Shown here piece after piece: positions 44,634 through 54,193 of a DNA stretch of 64,000 bases. Source of the stretch: Rhodospirillales bacterium (GTDB lineage Bacteria > Pseudomonadota > Alphaproteobacteria > Rhodospirillales > Defluviicoccaceae); contig JADJXQ010000002.1 of the NCBI GenBank assembly GCA_016710335.1, positions 124,001 through 188,000 of the forward strand, written 5' to 3'. A program made the translations under genes and the position numbers. The notes under the pieces are model-generated. The model saw only the letters and a list, made by a program, of their open reading frames with translations, had not been told where the DNA came from and made no database searches. Position 1 is the first letter of the stretch. Each line of letters begins with the position of its first letter.

Positions 44634-45626
44634 TTACCCGCGTCCCGCTTCCAGCAACCGGCCGGCGTCATGGAGCTCGGTGACCGCGGCAGGCGGCACG
44701 GTGCCAGCGCGGCGGGCGACCGCATCGGCGCAACGTCGGTAGAGCGACGGCGCAAACGTTTGCACAAGCTGCGACAGCCCCTTGCCGGCGCCGACTACGC
44801 CCGAGCAATAGCCCTCAAAGATATACCGCAACGCCCGGCGAGGGCTGGAGCGGGCCACGAACCTCGACAGAAAGAACGCGCGACAGGCTGCATAAGCACC
44901 GTCCGACATGTACGGCCTTTGGGACTCTATCCAGGCGATGAAGCTCTCATGCTCGGGCGTGTCCGCGGCTTCGAAAACCGGGCTTTGCGACAGACGACCC
45001 GGCTCGAAACGATCCTCATAAATGGCCAGTGGCGCTTCGATCATCGTGATCCGCACGCCGCGCCGCCACATGTCGATAGCGAACTGGGTGTCATCACCGA
45101 ATGACAGATCCTCGCGAAATGGACTCATCTGCGCCAGATCGGCGTCGACGACGACGGTACTGGGGTGCACCCATCCCTTGTGGGCGAACAGATAGTCATA
45201 GATGTCCTCGCCATCGCGTAAACCACGCGCCGGCTTGACCCACAGGCGTCCGACCCCTCGGTCCACGTAGGTCTGACTGTACACCAGATCGCCGGGGGCA
45301 GCGGCCAGATGCCGACGACAGCGCTCCAGCTTGTCGGGCAACCACGCGTCATCGGCGTCCAGGAAGGCGACGAAGCGGCCGTGAGCCAGACGCACGCCGG
45401 CATTGCGCGCCGCCGCCGCACGACCGTGATGACGCCCCACCAGGCGAATCGGGACGCCGTCGAAGCGGGCAAGGCTGGCCGCTATATCGTCCGTCGACTT
45501 GTCGTCGTCGACGACGATGATCTCGAAATCGCGGCAGGTTTGCGCGAGGCACGATGCAATCGCGGTGCCCACCGTGTGGGCGCGGTTGTAGGTCGGGATG
45601 ACAACGCTGAACAAAGGCTGGCTCAT
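44634..45626 (-). CDS. Family 2 glycosyltransferase
   Basis: About 330 residues with GT-A fold motifs: FSVVIPTYNRAHTVGTAI, IIVVDDDKSTDD, and AFLDADDAWLPDKL with the metal-binding DAD. It adds a sugar to the lipid-linked repeat unit. The frame is open upstream to 45791, but ATG 45626 has AAGAGGGC upstream and starts directly at the domain. Confidence 0.9.
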   Translation of the reverse strand: MSQPLFSVVIPTYNRAHTVGTAIASCLAQTCRDFEIIVVDDDKSTDDIAASLARFDGVPIRLVGRHHGRAAAARNAGVRLAHGRFVAFLDADDAWLPDKLERCRRHLAAAPGDLVYSQTYVDRGVGRLWVKPARGLRDGEDIYDYLFAHKGWVHPSTVVVDADLAQMSPFREDLSFGDDTQFAIDMWRRGVRITMIEAPLAIYEDRFEPGRLSQSPVFEAADTPEHESFIAWIESQRPYMSDGAYAACRAFFLSRFVARSSPRRALRYIFEGYCSGVVGAGKGLSQLVQTFAPSLYRRCADAVARRAGTVPPAAVTELHDAGRLLEAGRG

Positions 45627-45642
45627 GGTCTCGCTGCCCTCT

Positions 45643-46737
45643 TCAAGATCCGTATGTGTCTTCACTTCTTCCGCCCGGCGAGGAATCGCCGTACTGGGTG
45701 ATCCGCCGCCCCAGGTGCCCGGCGACCTTGCCGAGCGCCTTGTGCAGCAGCAGGATGGCGCGGAGGCGCCGGACCGGGAACGGAGCCGCAAGGATCCGAT
45801 ACCCCAACGCCAGCGACAACAAACCCGCGGTTTTCGTCAACCGCATCGCCTCGGCGATCGGGCCGGGCGCGAACATGCGCTGCACCACGACGTTCAGACT
45901 CCCCCGCCGCCGCTGCCGCCGCGTCAACCAGGTCAAGCTCATGCGGTCCGCGGTGACCGTCTCGTAGACTTCGGCCGCCGCCGACCAATGCATCCGGAAC
46001 CCGAGGCGAGCGAGACGGCAAAAAAACACCAGATCCTCGCCGCCCGTCCTCGCGAAGCCCGGATCGAACGGCGCCGGTCCCAGCGCGCGGAAGCAATCGG
46101 CGCGAGCAATGAAGTTTCCCGCTGCGTAGAGCGTGCAGGGCGCGCCGTCCGGTCGGCGCAGGTTTACCGTGTAAACATCCGCCAGTGCCGGCCAGATACC
46201 GGCCGCCGGCGGGAAGCGAGGGATCACGGGCCCGCCGACCACATCGGCGCCGGTCGTGTCCAGAACCCGGACCAGCTCACGAAGCCAACCGCGGGACGGC
46301 CATTCGTCATCGTCGAGCATGGCAATGAACCGCGGCCGCAGTTCGAGTGCCCGTTCGACGGCGCTGTTGCGGGCATAGGAAATCCCGGGCCGGCTTTCCT
46401 GCACGGCGGCCAACGGCCAACGGAAGGCGGCTGCCGTGTCCCGACATACGGCAATCCCCTCCGCAGCCGCGTCGTTGTCGACCACGACCACCGCCAGCCG
46501 GCCGTCATACTCAAGTTCGCTTGCGGCCGCCAGCAGCCTGCGCAAGCCGGCTGGGCGCCGCCACGTACAAACGCAGAGAACGATGTCGGCCTGCACTGCG
46601 GCAGATGTGTACCATGCGCCATCTGCGGCGCTATCGCCGGCCGCGCCATCGCCAACGGCGAACGCGCGAACTGCCGTCCGGCTCAAGTCCACGCTGCTGT
46701 GCCGCGGACGAGGACGGCCTGTCTCGGTCACGATCAT
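45643..46737 (-). CDS. Family 2 glycosyltransferase
   Basis: The 364-residue GT-A enzyme has IVLCVCTWRRPAGLRRLL, AVVVVDNDAA and FIAMLDDDEWPSRGWL (DDD metal site), and a C-terminal hydrophobic region that may be membrane-associated (LLSLALGYRILAAPFPV). An N-terminal extension of about 50 residues precedes the domain, so the true start may be internal. It sits 16 bases upstream of the next glycosyltransferase on the same strand. Confidence 0.88.
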   Translation of the reverse strand: MIVTETGRPRPRHSSVDLSRTAVRAFAVGDGAAGDSAADGAWYTSAAVQADIVLCVCTWRRPAGLRRLLAAASELEYDGRLAVVVVDNDAAAEGIAVCRDTAAAFRWPLAAVQESRPGISYARNSAVERALELRPRFIAMLDDDEWPSRGWLRELVRVLDTTGADVVGGPVIPRFPPAAGIWPALADVYTVNLRRPDGAPCTLYAAGNFIARADCFRALGPAPFDPGFARTGGEDLVFFCRLARLGFRMHWSAAAEVYETVTADRMSLTWLTRRQRRRGSLNVVVQRMFAPGPIAEAMRLTKTAGLLSLALGYRILAAPFPVRRLRAILLLHKALGKVAGHLGRRITQYGDSSPGGRSEDTYGS

Positions 46738-46761
46738 GATTGCAACGGTCGCCTAAGCGTC

Positions 46762-47697
46762 TCAGTTGGCCGCCGGTTCCTGGCGGCGGGGAGCCATCCG
46801 ACGGCGGTGCTTGCCGACGCCGAGACACCGTAAGGTGATCAGAGCCAGCAGCGCCCACGGCTCGATCAGGTAGCGCCGCCCGAACCGGGCGGGGTTCTCC
46901 ATCAGGCGGTACGCCCACTCCAGCCCCCAACGCCCCATCCACCGCGGCGGCGTTGCCACTGCGCCCGCGAGATATTCCATACAGGCCCCGGCCGCCAGCA
47001 CTGCTGGAGCGTCGATGTTGTCGCGGTTGTCCATGATCCACCGTTCTTGGCGCGGCGTTCCCATGCCGACGATGCACACGTCGGCCCCGAAGGCGTTGAT
47101 CCTGTCCACGACCGCTCGGCTTTCCGAAGCGCCCGCGCTGCTGTCGAAGTAACCGTCCGCTCCGTCGATGACGAGACCCGGCAGACGCGACCGAATGACC
47201 GCAAGCCCGGCCTTCAGATCCGCCGACTCATTGCCGACCCAGAACACCCGCCAGCCGCGGACATGGGCGCGCTGCAGCAGCGGCCAGATGAAGTCGACCC
47301 AGGTTACCCGCTCATGGCGACTCAACCGGAGGCCGATCGTCCGCAGCATCGCGACGATCGGCATGCCGTCGATCATCACCGTCGCACCGCGGAACAGCTC
47401 GTTGACCGCCGGATCCCGCAGGCAGAGGTAGAGAGAGTGCAAGTTCGCGTAAAAGATCTGATCGCGGCGCTGCCATGTCACCAGGGAGTCGACGTACTTG
47501 ACGTACTCGGCGATGTTGCCGGGATTAACGGCAACGCCGAGGCCTTCGATCTTTTGGAGGGAAAAGCTGCTGCCGTTCATCATGTCGTCACATCTTTCGG
47601 TCATTGCATCGGCTGCCTTTCTCATCCTCGAATCGGTCGGCATTGTTTCTTGTTCCATGGCTTGGTGATGGGCGAGCAGTGGCGTTCGGCTACGCAA
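46762..47697 (-). CDS. WecG/TagA/CpsF-family glycosyltransferase
   Basis: About 311 residues (less if ATG 47658 or 47604 is used). Motifs are GATVMIDGMPIVAMLR, RVFWVGNESADLKAG and VGMGTPRQERWIMDN, the GT26 signature of N-acetylmannosaminyltransferases acting on lipid-linked acceptors. It probably adds the second sugar. The longest start overlaps the galE stop by 8 bases. Confidence 0.9.
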   Translation of the reverse strand: MRSRTPLLAHHQAMEQETMPTDSRMRKAADAMTERCDDMMNGSSFSLQKIEGLGVAVNPGNIAEYVKYVDSLVTWQRRDQIFYANLHSLYLCLRDPAVNELFRGATVMIDGMPIVAMLRTIGLRLSRHERVTWVDFIWPLLQRAHVRGWRVFWVGNESADLKAGLAVIRSRLPGLVIDGADGYFDSSAGASESRAVVDRINAFGADVCIVGMGTPRQERWIMDNRDNIDAPAVLAAGACMEYLAGAVATPPRWMGRWGLEWAYRLMENPARFGRRYLIEPWALLALITLRCLGVGKHRRRMAPRRQEPAAN

Positions 47698-48718
47698 CGT
47701 TCGACGAAGTCCGGTCGGCAGCCGGCGCCCGCCTAGCGTCCGCCGATCGCCGGCAACGCCAAGCCCAGGCGGTGGCGATCATGTCGTCGAGATCGTCGTA
47801 GCGGGCCTGCCATCCGAGCACGGCGCGCGCCAAGCCCGGTGAAGCGACCAGGATGGGTGGGTCACCGGGACGACGATCACGAACCTGCGTCCGGATGCGT
47901 CGGCCGGTGACCCGTTCTCCCGCCCCGACCACCTCCCGGACCGAATAGCCCCGCCCGATCCCCAGGTTGAGAGCGAGGCTGTCGCCGCCGTCGAGCAGAT
48001 AGCGGAGGGCGGCGACGTGTGCTGCCGCCAGATCGCTCACGTGGACGTAATCGCGCACGGCCGTGCCATCCGGCGTTGGATAGTCGCCGCCGTAGATGTC
48101 GAAGGCTCCGGTTTCGCCCGCCGCTGCGGCCAGGATGCGGGGAATGATGTGGGGCTCGGGATCGTGATCCTCTCCCAGTTCCCCTTCCGGGTCAGCGCCG
48201 GCGCAGTTGAAATAGCGGAGGCACACCGAGCGCAGGCCGTAGGCTGGCTCGCAGTCCCGAAGCAGGCATTCCACCATGTTCTTGCTGCGTCCATAGGGGT
48301 TTATGGGCGCGCGCGGGTGTTGTTCGTCGATGACCCCTGCGGCCGACACCCCGTACACCGCGCAGCTGCTGGAGAATACGATGGGAGGCCCGCCGTGCGC
48401 TCGCACGGCGTCGACCAGCACCATGCTGCCGCAGACGTTTGTTCGGTAGTAGGCGAGCGGGTCTTCAACCGACTCTCCTACGTACGCCAGGCCCGCGAAA
48501 TGCAGGACGGCGACCGGGCGATGCACGGCAACGACATCGGCGAGCGCCTCCGCGTCCAGGAGGCTGCCATGCACCAGCGGGCCCCACTTGACCGCCGATG
48601 CATGGCCACGCGACAGGTCGTCGAAGGCGACAGGCAGGAAGCCGGCAGAGGCCAGCGCCTTGCACGCGTGGCTGCCGATGTAGCCGGCTCCGCCGGTGAC
48701 GAGAACCCGCGGCGTCAT
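47690..48718 (-). CDS. galE: UDP-glucose 4-epimerase
   Basis: The 342-residue extended short-chain dehydrogenase has NAD motif GGAGYIGSHACKAL, catalytic Ser/Tyr/Lys in SSSCAVYG and PYGRSKNMVE, and GRGYSVREVV. It interconverts UDP-glucose and UDP-galactose for the polymer. ATG 48718 overlaps the stop of the upstream decarboxylase gene (ATGA); earlier in-frame codons lie inside that gene. Confidence 0.93.
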   Translation of the reverse strand: MTPRVLVTGGAGYIGSHACKALASAGFLPVAFDDLSRGHASAVKWGPLVHGSLLDAEALADVVAVHRPVAVLHFAGLAYVGESVEDPLAYYRTNVCGSMVLVDAVRAHGGPPIVFSSSCAVYGVSAAGVIDEQHPRAPINPYGRSKNMVECLLRDCEPAYGLRSVCLRYFNCAGADPEGELGEDHDPEPHIIPRILAAAAGETGAFDIYGGDYPTPDGTAVRDYVHVSDLAAAHVAALRYLLDGGDSLALNLGIGRGYSVREVVGAGERVTGRRIRTQVRDRRPGDPPILVASPGLARAVLGWQARYDDLDDMIATAWAWRCRRSADARRAPAADRTSSNVA

Positions 48719-49767
48719 TGCGGCGCGACGGTATCGGCGAAGCGCCGGAGGATATTGGCGCTCATGGGCGCGGTGCCGGCGACCCCTGCGGTCAGAAGCT
48801 CGACGGGCAGCAGCTTGACCAGGAAGTAACCGATCGTGTGACGCAAGCCCTCGTCCAGCGGCACCCGCGGCTCCCACCCGAGCAGCGAGCGGGCGCGGGC
48901 GATGTCCGGGCAGCGCCGAACCGGGTCGTCGACCGGCATCGGTTTCTCTTCGATCGCCGAGGAGGACCCGGTCAGCGCGATGATCCGTTCGCCAAGCTCG
49001 CGAATCGGCGTCTCAACCGGGTTGCCCAGGTTGACGGGGTCGTGGATCCCATCCCGGTTCATCAGCCGCATCAGCCCGTCGACGAGATCGTCCACGTAGC
49101 AGAAAGACCGGGTCTGGCTGCCGTCGCCGTGCACGGTCAGCGGCTGCCGGCTCAGCGCCTGCATGGCGAAATTCGAGATGACGCGGCCATCCTGGGGATG
49201 CATTCGCGGCCCGTAAGTATTGAAGATGCGCGCAATGCGAATGTCGACGCGGTGCTGCCGGTAATAATCCAGGAACAGCGTCTCGGCGCAGCGTTTGCCT
49301 TCGTCGTAGCAGCCCCGCGGGCCGAGCTGGTTGACGTTGCCGCGGTAGTCTTCCGGCTGCGGGTGCACATCGGGGTCGCCATAGACCTCGCTGGTCGAGG
49401 CCTGCAGGATGCGCGCTCCCGTGCGCTTGGCCAACCCCAGCATGTTGATGGCGCCGTGGACGCTGGTCTTGGTGGTCTGCACCGGATCGTACTGGTAGTG
49501 GATCGGCGAAGCGGGACAGGCCAGGTTGTAGATCTGGTCCACCTCCAAGAATAATGGGAACGTAATGTCCTGACGAAGGACTTCAAAATTGGACCGACCA
49601 AAGAGATGGGCGATGTTGTCCTTTGTACCCGTGTAAAAGTTGTCGACGCAGAGAACGTCGTCACCGCCGTTGACGAGACGCTCGCACAAGTGCGAGCCGA
49701 CAAAACCCGCTCCGCCCGTAACCAGAATTCTTTTCCGACTCGTGGCAGAAAACCGCTTCCGTTCCAT
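48715..49767 (-). CDS. uxs: UDP-glucuronate decarboxylase (UDP-xylose synthase)
   Basis: The 350-residue protein has GGAGFVGSHLCERL, VDNFYTGTKDNI, YNLACPASPIHYQYDP, STSEVYGDP and GPRGCYDEGKRCAETL, the last being diagnostic for UXS. It converts UDP-glucuronate to UDP-xylose, implying xylose or a derivative in the exopolysaccharide. ATG 49767 has AAAGGGGTGG upstream. The C-terminal 30 residues are extra and hydrophobic. Confidence 0.92.
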   Translation of the reverse strand: MERKRFSATSRKRILVTGGAGFVGSHLCERLVNGGDDVLCVDNFYTGTKDNIAHLFGRSNFEVLRQDITFPLFLEVDQIYNLACPASPIHYQYDPVQTTKTSVHGAINMLGLAKRTGARILQASTSEVYGDPDVHPQPEDYRGNVNQLGPRGCYDEGKRCAETLFLDYYRQHRVDIRIARIFNTYGPRMHPQDGRVISNFAMQALSRQPLTVHGDGSQTRSFCYVDDLVDGLMRLMNRDGIHDPVNLGNPVETPIRELGERIIALTGSSSAIEEKPMPVDDPVRRCPDIARARSLLGWEPRVPLDEGLRHTIGYFLVKLLPVELLTAGVAGTAPMSANILRRFADTVAPQ

Positions 49768-49860
49768 AGAACCACCCCTTTGCCAAAACGTTTGCAAATG
49801 GGCTCTCCGAAGCCTCGCGGCTTCCCGATGTGTAACCCCCACTCCTGATCGCCGGACGGA

Positions 49861-51317
49861 TCAATAGGCATTTCTGTGAACCCATCCGACGAAGGCCGTC
49901 TTGAACAAAATCCAAATGTCGAGACCGAGCGTCCAGTTCTCGATGTAGTACACGTCGAATTCGACGCGGGTGCGCATCTTGTCGAGGGTCTCGGTCTCGC
50001 CGCGATGTCCATTGACCTGCGCCCAGCCGGTAATGCCCGGTTTTACCCGATGCCGCCCGTGATATCCGCCGATAAGCTGCGCGAACTTCTCATTGAGCTC
50101 CACGGGATGCGGGCGGGGTCCGACCATCGACATGTTGCCCTCCACCACGTTGAACAGCTGCGGGAGTTCGTCGAGGCTGGTGCGCCGAAGAAATCGGCCG
50201 ACGCGGGTGACCCGCGGATCGAAACGGGTGGCCTGCGTGAAGGGTGCTTCACGATTCGCCCGGCAGTGCATGGTGCGGAATTTCTTGACGATTATGATTT
50301 CGTTTTGAAACCGTAGCGCTTCTGACGGAACAGGATCGGGCCGGGACTGTCCAGCTTGATGGCGAGCGCGATCACCAACATCAGCGGCGCCAACAGCAAC
50401 ACCGACATCCCGGCCAGGATTTTGTCTTCGATGGACTTGACGACCGCGCTCCAGCTCGTCAGCGGCGCCGACGCGACCTCCAGCACATGAGCCTTGCCCC
50501 AGTACTCCACCGGCCGCTTGCCGAACCGGTAGCCCACCAGGTCGGGGCCCAGAAAGATGCTGATCGGCAGGTCGCGTAGCCGCTCGACGATCTCGACAAG
50601 ACGCCGCTCCGCACTCCACGGGAGGGCGACGACGACCTCGTCCACCTGGCCGCCGCGGACGAACCGCTCGATCGCATTGACGTCGCCGAGGATGACAGTG
50701 CCGGCAACACGACCGCCGATCCGGGTGTTGCGGTCATCAAACACCCCGACAATGCGCACCCAGGGATCGGTCTGACTGCGCATGCGCAGGATGAGCTCGT
50801 CCGCCTGACTTCCCGCGCCGACGATGGCGACGCGCCGGACGAGGAGCCCGCTGCGGCCCAGGGCCATGCACATGGTCTTGAGGGCGGACCGCATCAGCAC
50901 GCAGAGCGGGACCGACAGAAGCCACGTGGCGAAAAACCAGAACCGGGAGAAATCCGACGAAATCTTCAGTGCGAACGCGAACACGATGAGCAGCAGGAAC
51001 ACCACGGAGCTCAACAGGACCAGACGCGGCAGTCGATTGGGCCAAACCCCGATGGCCTGAAGGTCGCCGAGCTTAGCCTGGTACAACAGCCCCCCGACTG
51101 CTACCGCGGCGATAGCCGTCACGACCAGGTGTTTCTGCGTGAAGTCAGGCGCCCATCCCAAATATCCCCACGACGAACCGGCGCCGACCGCCATCACGAT
51201 GAGCACGTCCATCGCAAAGACGAGGCCCGGCAGGAGCGACGCGTGGAATCGCGTTCGCAACCTGGTTTGAGGCGCGAACAGCGGAACGAGGACGTCTTGT
51301 GATACCGAGTTGTTCAT
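49861..51317 (-). CDS. Polyprenyl-phosphate sugar-1-phosphate transferase (WbaP/ExoY-like), frameshifted
   Basis: N-terminal part (50292-51317): four to five membrane helices, a CoA-binding-like Rossmann domain (RRVAIVGAGSQADELI, VFDDRN) and the start of the transferase (LDSPGPILFRQKRYGF). The C-terminal part continues in another frame from about 50310 to 49861: IIIVKKFRTM, RFLRRTSLDELPQL, MSMVGPRPHP, KPGITGWAQVNG. Adding one A to the AAAA run (TTTT at 50303-50306 on the plus strand) restores FKNEIIIVKKF. The enzyme starts repeat-unit synthesis by loading a sugar-phosphate on undecaprenyl phosphate; without it the pathway would fail, which favours a sequencing slip. Confidence 0.85.
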
Positions 51318-52151
51318 GCGCCTGATACCGAGTTGTTCATGCCCCAGTTTGCCGGATCCATTGAGTTCGTCCGTCAGCGTAGCGCGTACCAGCGCGTTGT
51401 CCGCTCCGTTGCGTCCGCGCCGCGCTGCCGCGCGCGGTCTTCAGCGTACCCGATAACCCCAGACCCGGCGCCCGCCTGAGGCTCCCGACCCGGGACTTGT
51501 CATGCCTGTGTCGCCGGCCCACCGCCCGCATCGATTGCACATGGACGATAAGCGTCAAGCGCGAAAAGGCAGAGCCACTGACCGCGACGACGCCCTGCAG
51601 CACCGACGTACATAGAATATTTAGTGGAACTATTTTTACAAGACTATCCAGACATTCAGATCTGGTGCATCATTAAATGCGCCCCGATAGGTTTTTGTGT
51701 TGATGCTTGCATTTTGTTGTTGGCCCGCTTTATGTATCGCATCTTTTTGATTGAACACGGCGGGACTATGCCACCTCTTATAGAATTTTGCAACGATTAT
51801 ACGCATAAAATTGTAGATGCCGCAAACGGGTAGTATGCTTTTGCAAACTCTGCATGGGGTGCTTCGTATTTATCCATGTCTACCTCCAAGTTCACAAGGG
51901 CAATATTTCGGCTCCTTCGCGTTCGTCTGCAAAAAAAGCCTGCAGAAACCTTGGGACCCTGGATCGCTTTCTTTAGGGGACCCGAAATATTCGGGGACCG
52001 CGATACCACTCCTGCTAGAAACATCTTTAAATTGTATGCAGTCTCAAATTTCTCGCGTAACGGTTATTGTATGCCGTGTTGCGCAGCGCGCCGACGATTG
52101 GGTGCCCGCGAACCGCGACGTGAGGAAGGGGTCCCTGTATGATCACCGCTA

Positions 52152-52189
52152 GTGCAGCGGTGCATCCAAAGAATGCACCATTGCTGCAC
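52152..52189. repeat. Bulged stem-loop
   Basis: GTGCAGC-GGTGCA (52152-52164) pairs with TGCACC-ATT-GCTGCAC (52174-52189): a 13-bp stem, nine-base loop and a three-base bulge (ATT). No U-run follows, so it is not a standard terminator. Role unknown. Confidence 0.55.
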
Positions 52190-52216
52190 GCGACTCTTGA
52201 TTCTCGTGCAAAATAT

Positions 52217-52247
52217 GACCCATTCGACTGAATCATTCGAATGGGTC
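52217..52247. repeat. Perfect 11-bp inverted repeat
   Basis: GACCCATTCGA and TCGAATGGGTC flank a nine-base loop, ending 30 bases before the first possible sixA start codon. It could be an operator or a transcript hairpin affecting sixA; no terminator U-run is present. Confidence 0.6.
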
Positions 52248-52276
52248 TGTGCACCAGGGCGGGCTGACAGGCGCAG

Positions 52277-52807
52277 GTGGCGATAGTGAGAACGATCTAT
52301 CTAATGCGTCACGCCAAATCGAGCTGGCAAGACGAGTCGGTGACGGACTTTGATCGTCCTCTCGCCAAACGCGGGCGACGGGCCGCCACGGCCATGGGTC
52401 GCCATCTGCGCGACCGGCAGATCGCGCCCGCACAGATCCTGTGCTCGCCGGCGCAACGCACCCGCGAGACCCTTGACCGCATGGAAAAGTATTCCGCTGC
52501 CACCGCGCCGGTGCGCTACGAGAAAGCGATCTATCTGGCCGAAGCGACGGTCCTGCTGCGCCGCCTCACCAGGCTGAGCGACAGTCTGGAATCGGTTATG
52601 CTGATCGGTCACAATCCGGGCGTGGAGACTCTGGCCCGAGTTCTCGTCGACCGCCCCGATGAAGCCTCAGGACGACAGTTGGGCGCCAAGTTTCCGACCG
52701 GGGCGCTCGCTGTGCTGGTCGCGGACGTCGCGCGCTGGCACGACGTGCGGCCAGGATGTGCCGAGCTGACCGCGTTCGTTCGGCCGAAGGACCTGCCGTC
52801 CGACTGA
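52277..52807 (+). CDS. sixA: SixA-like phosphohistidine phosphatase
   Basis: The 176-residue protein has the RHG-type motif as LMRHAKSSWQD, CSPAQRTRETLD, and the second His in MLIGHNPGVE, matching SixA phosphatases that dephosphorylate histidine-phosphotransfer domains. Starts are GTG 52277 or GTG 52286; the second has AGGTGG at a better distance. No histidine kinase is adjacent. Confidence 0.85.
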   Translation: MAIVRTIYLMRHAKSSWQDESVTDFDRPLAKRGRRAATAMGRHLRDRQIAPAQILCSPAQRTRETLDRMEKYSAATAPVRYEKAIYLAEATVLLRRLTRLSDSLESVMLIGHNPGVETLARVLVDRPDEASGRQLGAKFPTGALAVLVADVARWHDVRPGCAELTAFVRPKDLPSD

Positions 52808-52865
52808 AACCGCCGTCACCGCGGCTGCCCGCGGCTCGTACGGCGCACTTGACGGCGGTTTGGCG

Positions 52866-53624
52866 CTATGCGCTGGCCGGGGCGCGCACGTCCGGGTCCG
52901 CGAGCGGGCGAACCGCGACGACCTTCTGGTACAGCCCGCCGAAGTATGTCGACTTGCTCCAAGAGAACTCATCCCGCGCACTGGCGAACTCTTCGATCTG
53001 GCGTCGCACCAACCCATTCGCAAAGGGTTCCAGCCAGCGGAACACCGCCTGCATGACGGGCCGCATCGGATGAAGCGCGATCGGCTGGTGGTAGTCCACG
53101 AAAACGATCTTGCCGCCCGGGCGGACGCTGTTCAGCAAGCCGTCGACGACGGCCCGCTTGTGACCGTCAGGAACCTCGTGCAGCAGGAAAAAGCAGCAGA
53201 CGCCGTCGTACAGCCCTCCGCCCGGCGCCGCAGCATCCGCGACGCGCACCCGTGCCTGCGGGTAGGATGCAAGCTTGCGCCGGCAGTGCTCGACCTGAAC
53301 CGGCGCGATGTCTACCACATCAAGGTGGCCGGCTGATCCCACGGTTTCGGCCAAACGCGCCGACAGGTCGCCATAGACGCTGGCGGCCTGCAAGATGCGC
53401 TGGCCGTAGGCGAACTCCTCACATGCAAGACAAACTAGCCTGCGAAAATTACCCCAAAGTATCGCATTGACAACAAAGGGGTTGTCGAGCACAACAATAT
53501 TGGCAGGACGCAAGTATGCCCAAGCATAGGTCTTTACAAGATAGTCAGGAAGCCCGACGGATTGAGTATCGGCCGCTTGTGCTTCACCCGACACTGTGAT
53601 CTCCACATTCAAAGCCCCGTCCAT
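52866..53624 (-). CDS. rquA: Rhodoquinone biosynthesis protein RquA
   Basis: The 252-residue methyltransferase-like protein matches RquA: LPDYLVKTYAWAYLRP, NAILWGNFRRL, QAASVYGDLSARLAE in place of a normal SAM motif, DVVDIAPVQVEHCRRKL and VDYHQPIALHPMRPVM. RquA converts ubiquinone to rhodoquinone, whose low potential supports fumarate reduction without oxygen. ATG 53624 has AGGGGAG a few bases upstream; an earlier in-frame ATG is at 53651. This is a strong sign of anaerobic respiration. The identification is from memory of the family pattern. Confidence 0.85.
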   Translation of the reverse strand: MDGALNVEITVSGEAQAADTQSVGLPDYLVKTYAWAYLRPANIVVLDNPFVVNAILWGNFRRLVCLACEEFAYGQRILQAASVYGDLSARLAETVGSAGHLDVVDIAPVQVEHCRRKLASYPQARVRVADAAAPGGGLYDGVCCFFLLHEVPDGHKRAVVDGLLNSVRPGGKIVFVDYHQPIALHPMRPVMQAVFRWLEPFANGLVRRQIEEFASARDEFSWSKSTYFGGLYQKVVAVRPLADPDVRAPASA

Positions 53625-53773
53625 CGAGCTCCCCTGACTGCCAAATTCCATGATCTTTCCGCTGTCGGCTTACAGGCCCCGCATACACCGGTTTGTCCAC
53701 GTCTGCAAAGCAGAATCGGTTGACGGCGACGCTGCACCGGATGCGCATGTCCCTGTCGTCGATGCTTCGCGGG

Positions 53774-54193
53774 TCACGAACGACGGTCGGTCCCGCCTTC
53801 GCCGCTGACGGCATGCAGGATGGTCAGAACGTGGCTGATGTGCTTGGTCGGCGCTGCGTCGTCCGGATAGGACTGATGAAACCTAAGGCGAGACTCCCAC
53901 GCGGCAATGGCGTCACGCCGCCGGTCGGGATCCGCCCGCTCGCCGATCAGCGCCCCAATGGTGCGGTCGAAGGCAGGGTGCAGATCGGGTTGACGCGTCA
54001 GCAGGGCGAGTTCTTCATCGTTCAGGTGCCCGGCGACGTAGAGCTCCCGACCGAGGCGCACCAGTTCCCACGCCGTAATGCGGCGAAGGTCGCGCCGCGG
54101 CATGGCGCTCGCGCCGGGTGGCGGGCGATGCTCCTGCCCCTTCACGCCAACGTTGTCCGCTCCGTCCCCGCTCACGGCCGAACCGCGACCCAT
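53774..54193 (-). CDS. Small uncharacterised protein downstream of GGDEF gene
   Basis: The 139-residue frame starts with an ATG overlapping the stop of the diguanylate cyclase gene by one base, so it is probably cotranslated. The sequence is charged and Arg/Asp-rich (DLRRITAWELVRLGRELYVAGHLNDEELALL), apparently soluble and helical, with no motif I know. A start nearer the conserved-looking RDLRRITAWE is possible. A partner or regulator of the cyclase is a guess. Confidence 0.55.
   Translation of the reverse strand: MGRGSAVSGDGADNVGVKGQEHRPPPGASAMPRRDLRRITAWELVRLGRELYVAGHLNDEELALLTRQPDLHPAFDRTIGALIGERADPDRRRDAIAAWESRLRFHQSYPDDAAPTKHISHVLTILHAVSGEGGTDRRS

Larger units (their letters stand above)
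51318..52276. other. Long AT-rich intergenic region
   Basis: About 960 bases without a convincing gene. 51600-52060 is much more AT-rich than anything else in the window, with short open frames on both strands (51624-51833 plus; 51797-52024 minus) lacking motifs or clear ribosome sites. It likely contains the promoter of the exopolysaccharide genes to its left and may be acquired DNA. Two hairpins follow at 52152-52247. Confidence 0.5.

Noticed and set aside
50303..50307. Programmed ribosomal frameshift at the sugar transferase
   Set aside because: No canonical slippery heptamer; a lost A in a run is simpler.
51624..51833. 69-codon frame in the AT-rich region
   Set aside because: Too short, no homology pattern or ribosome site, and competing frames overlap it.
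52152..52189. Integron attC-like site
   Set aside because: Bulged stem alone is not enough; no integrase, core sites or cassettes nearby.
52217..52247. Rho-independent terminator
   Set aside because: Stem is good but no U-run follows on either strand.
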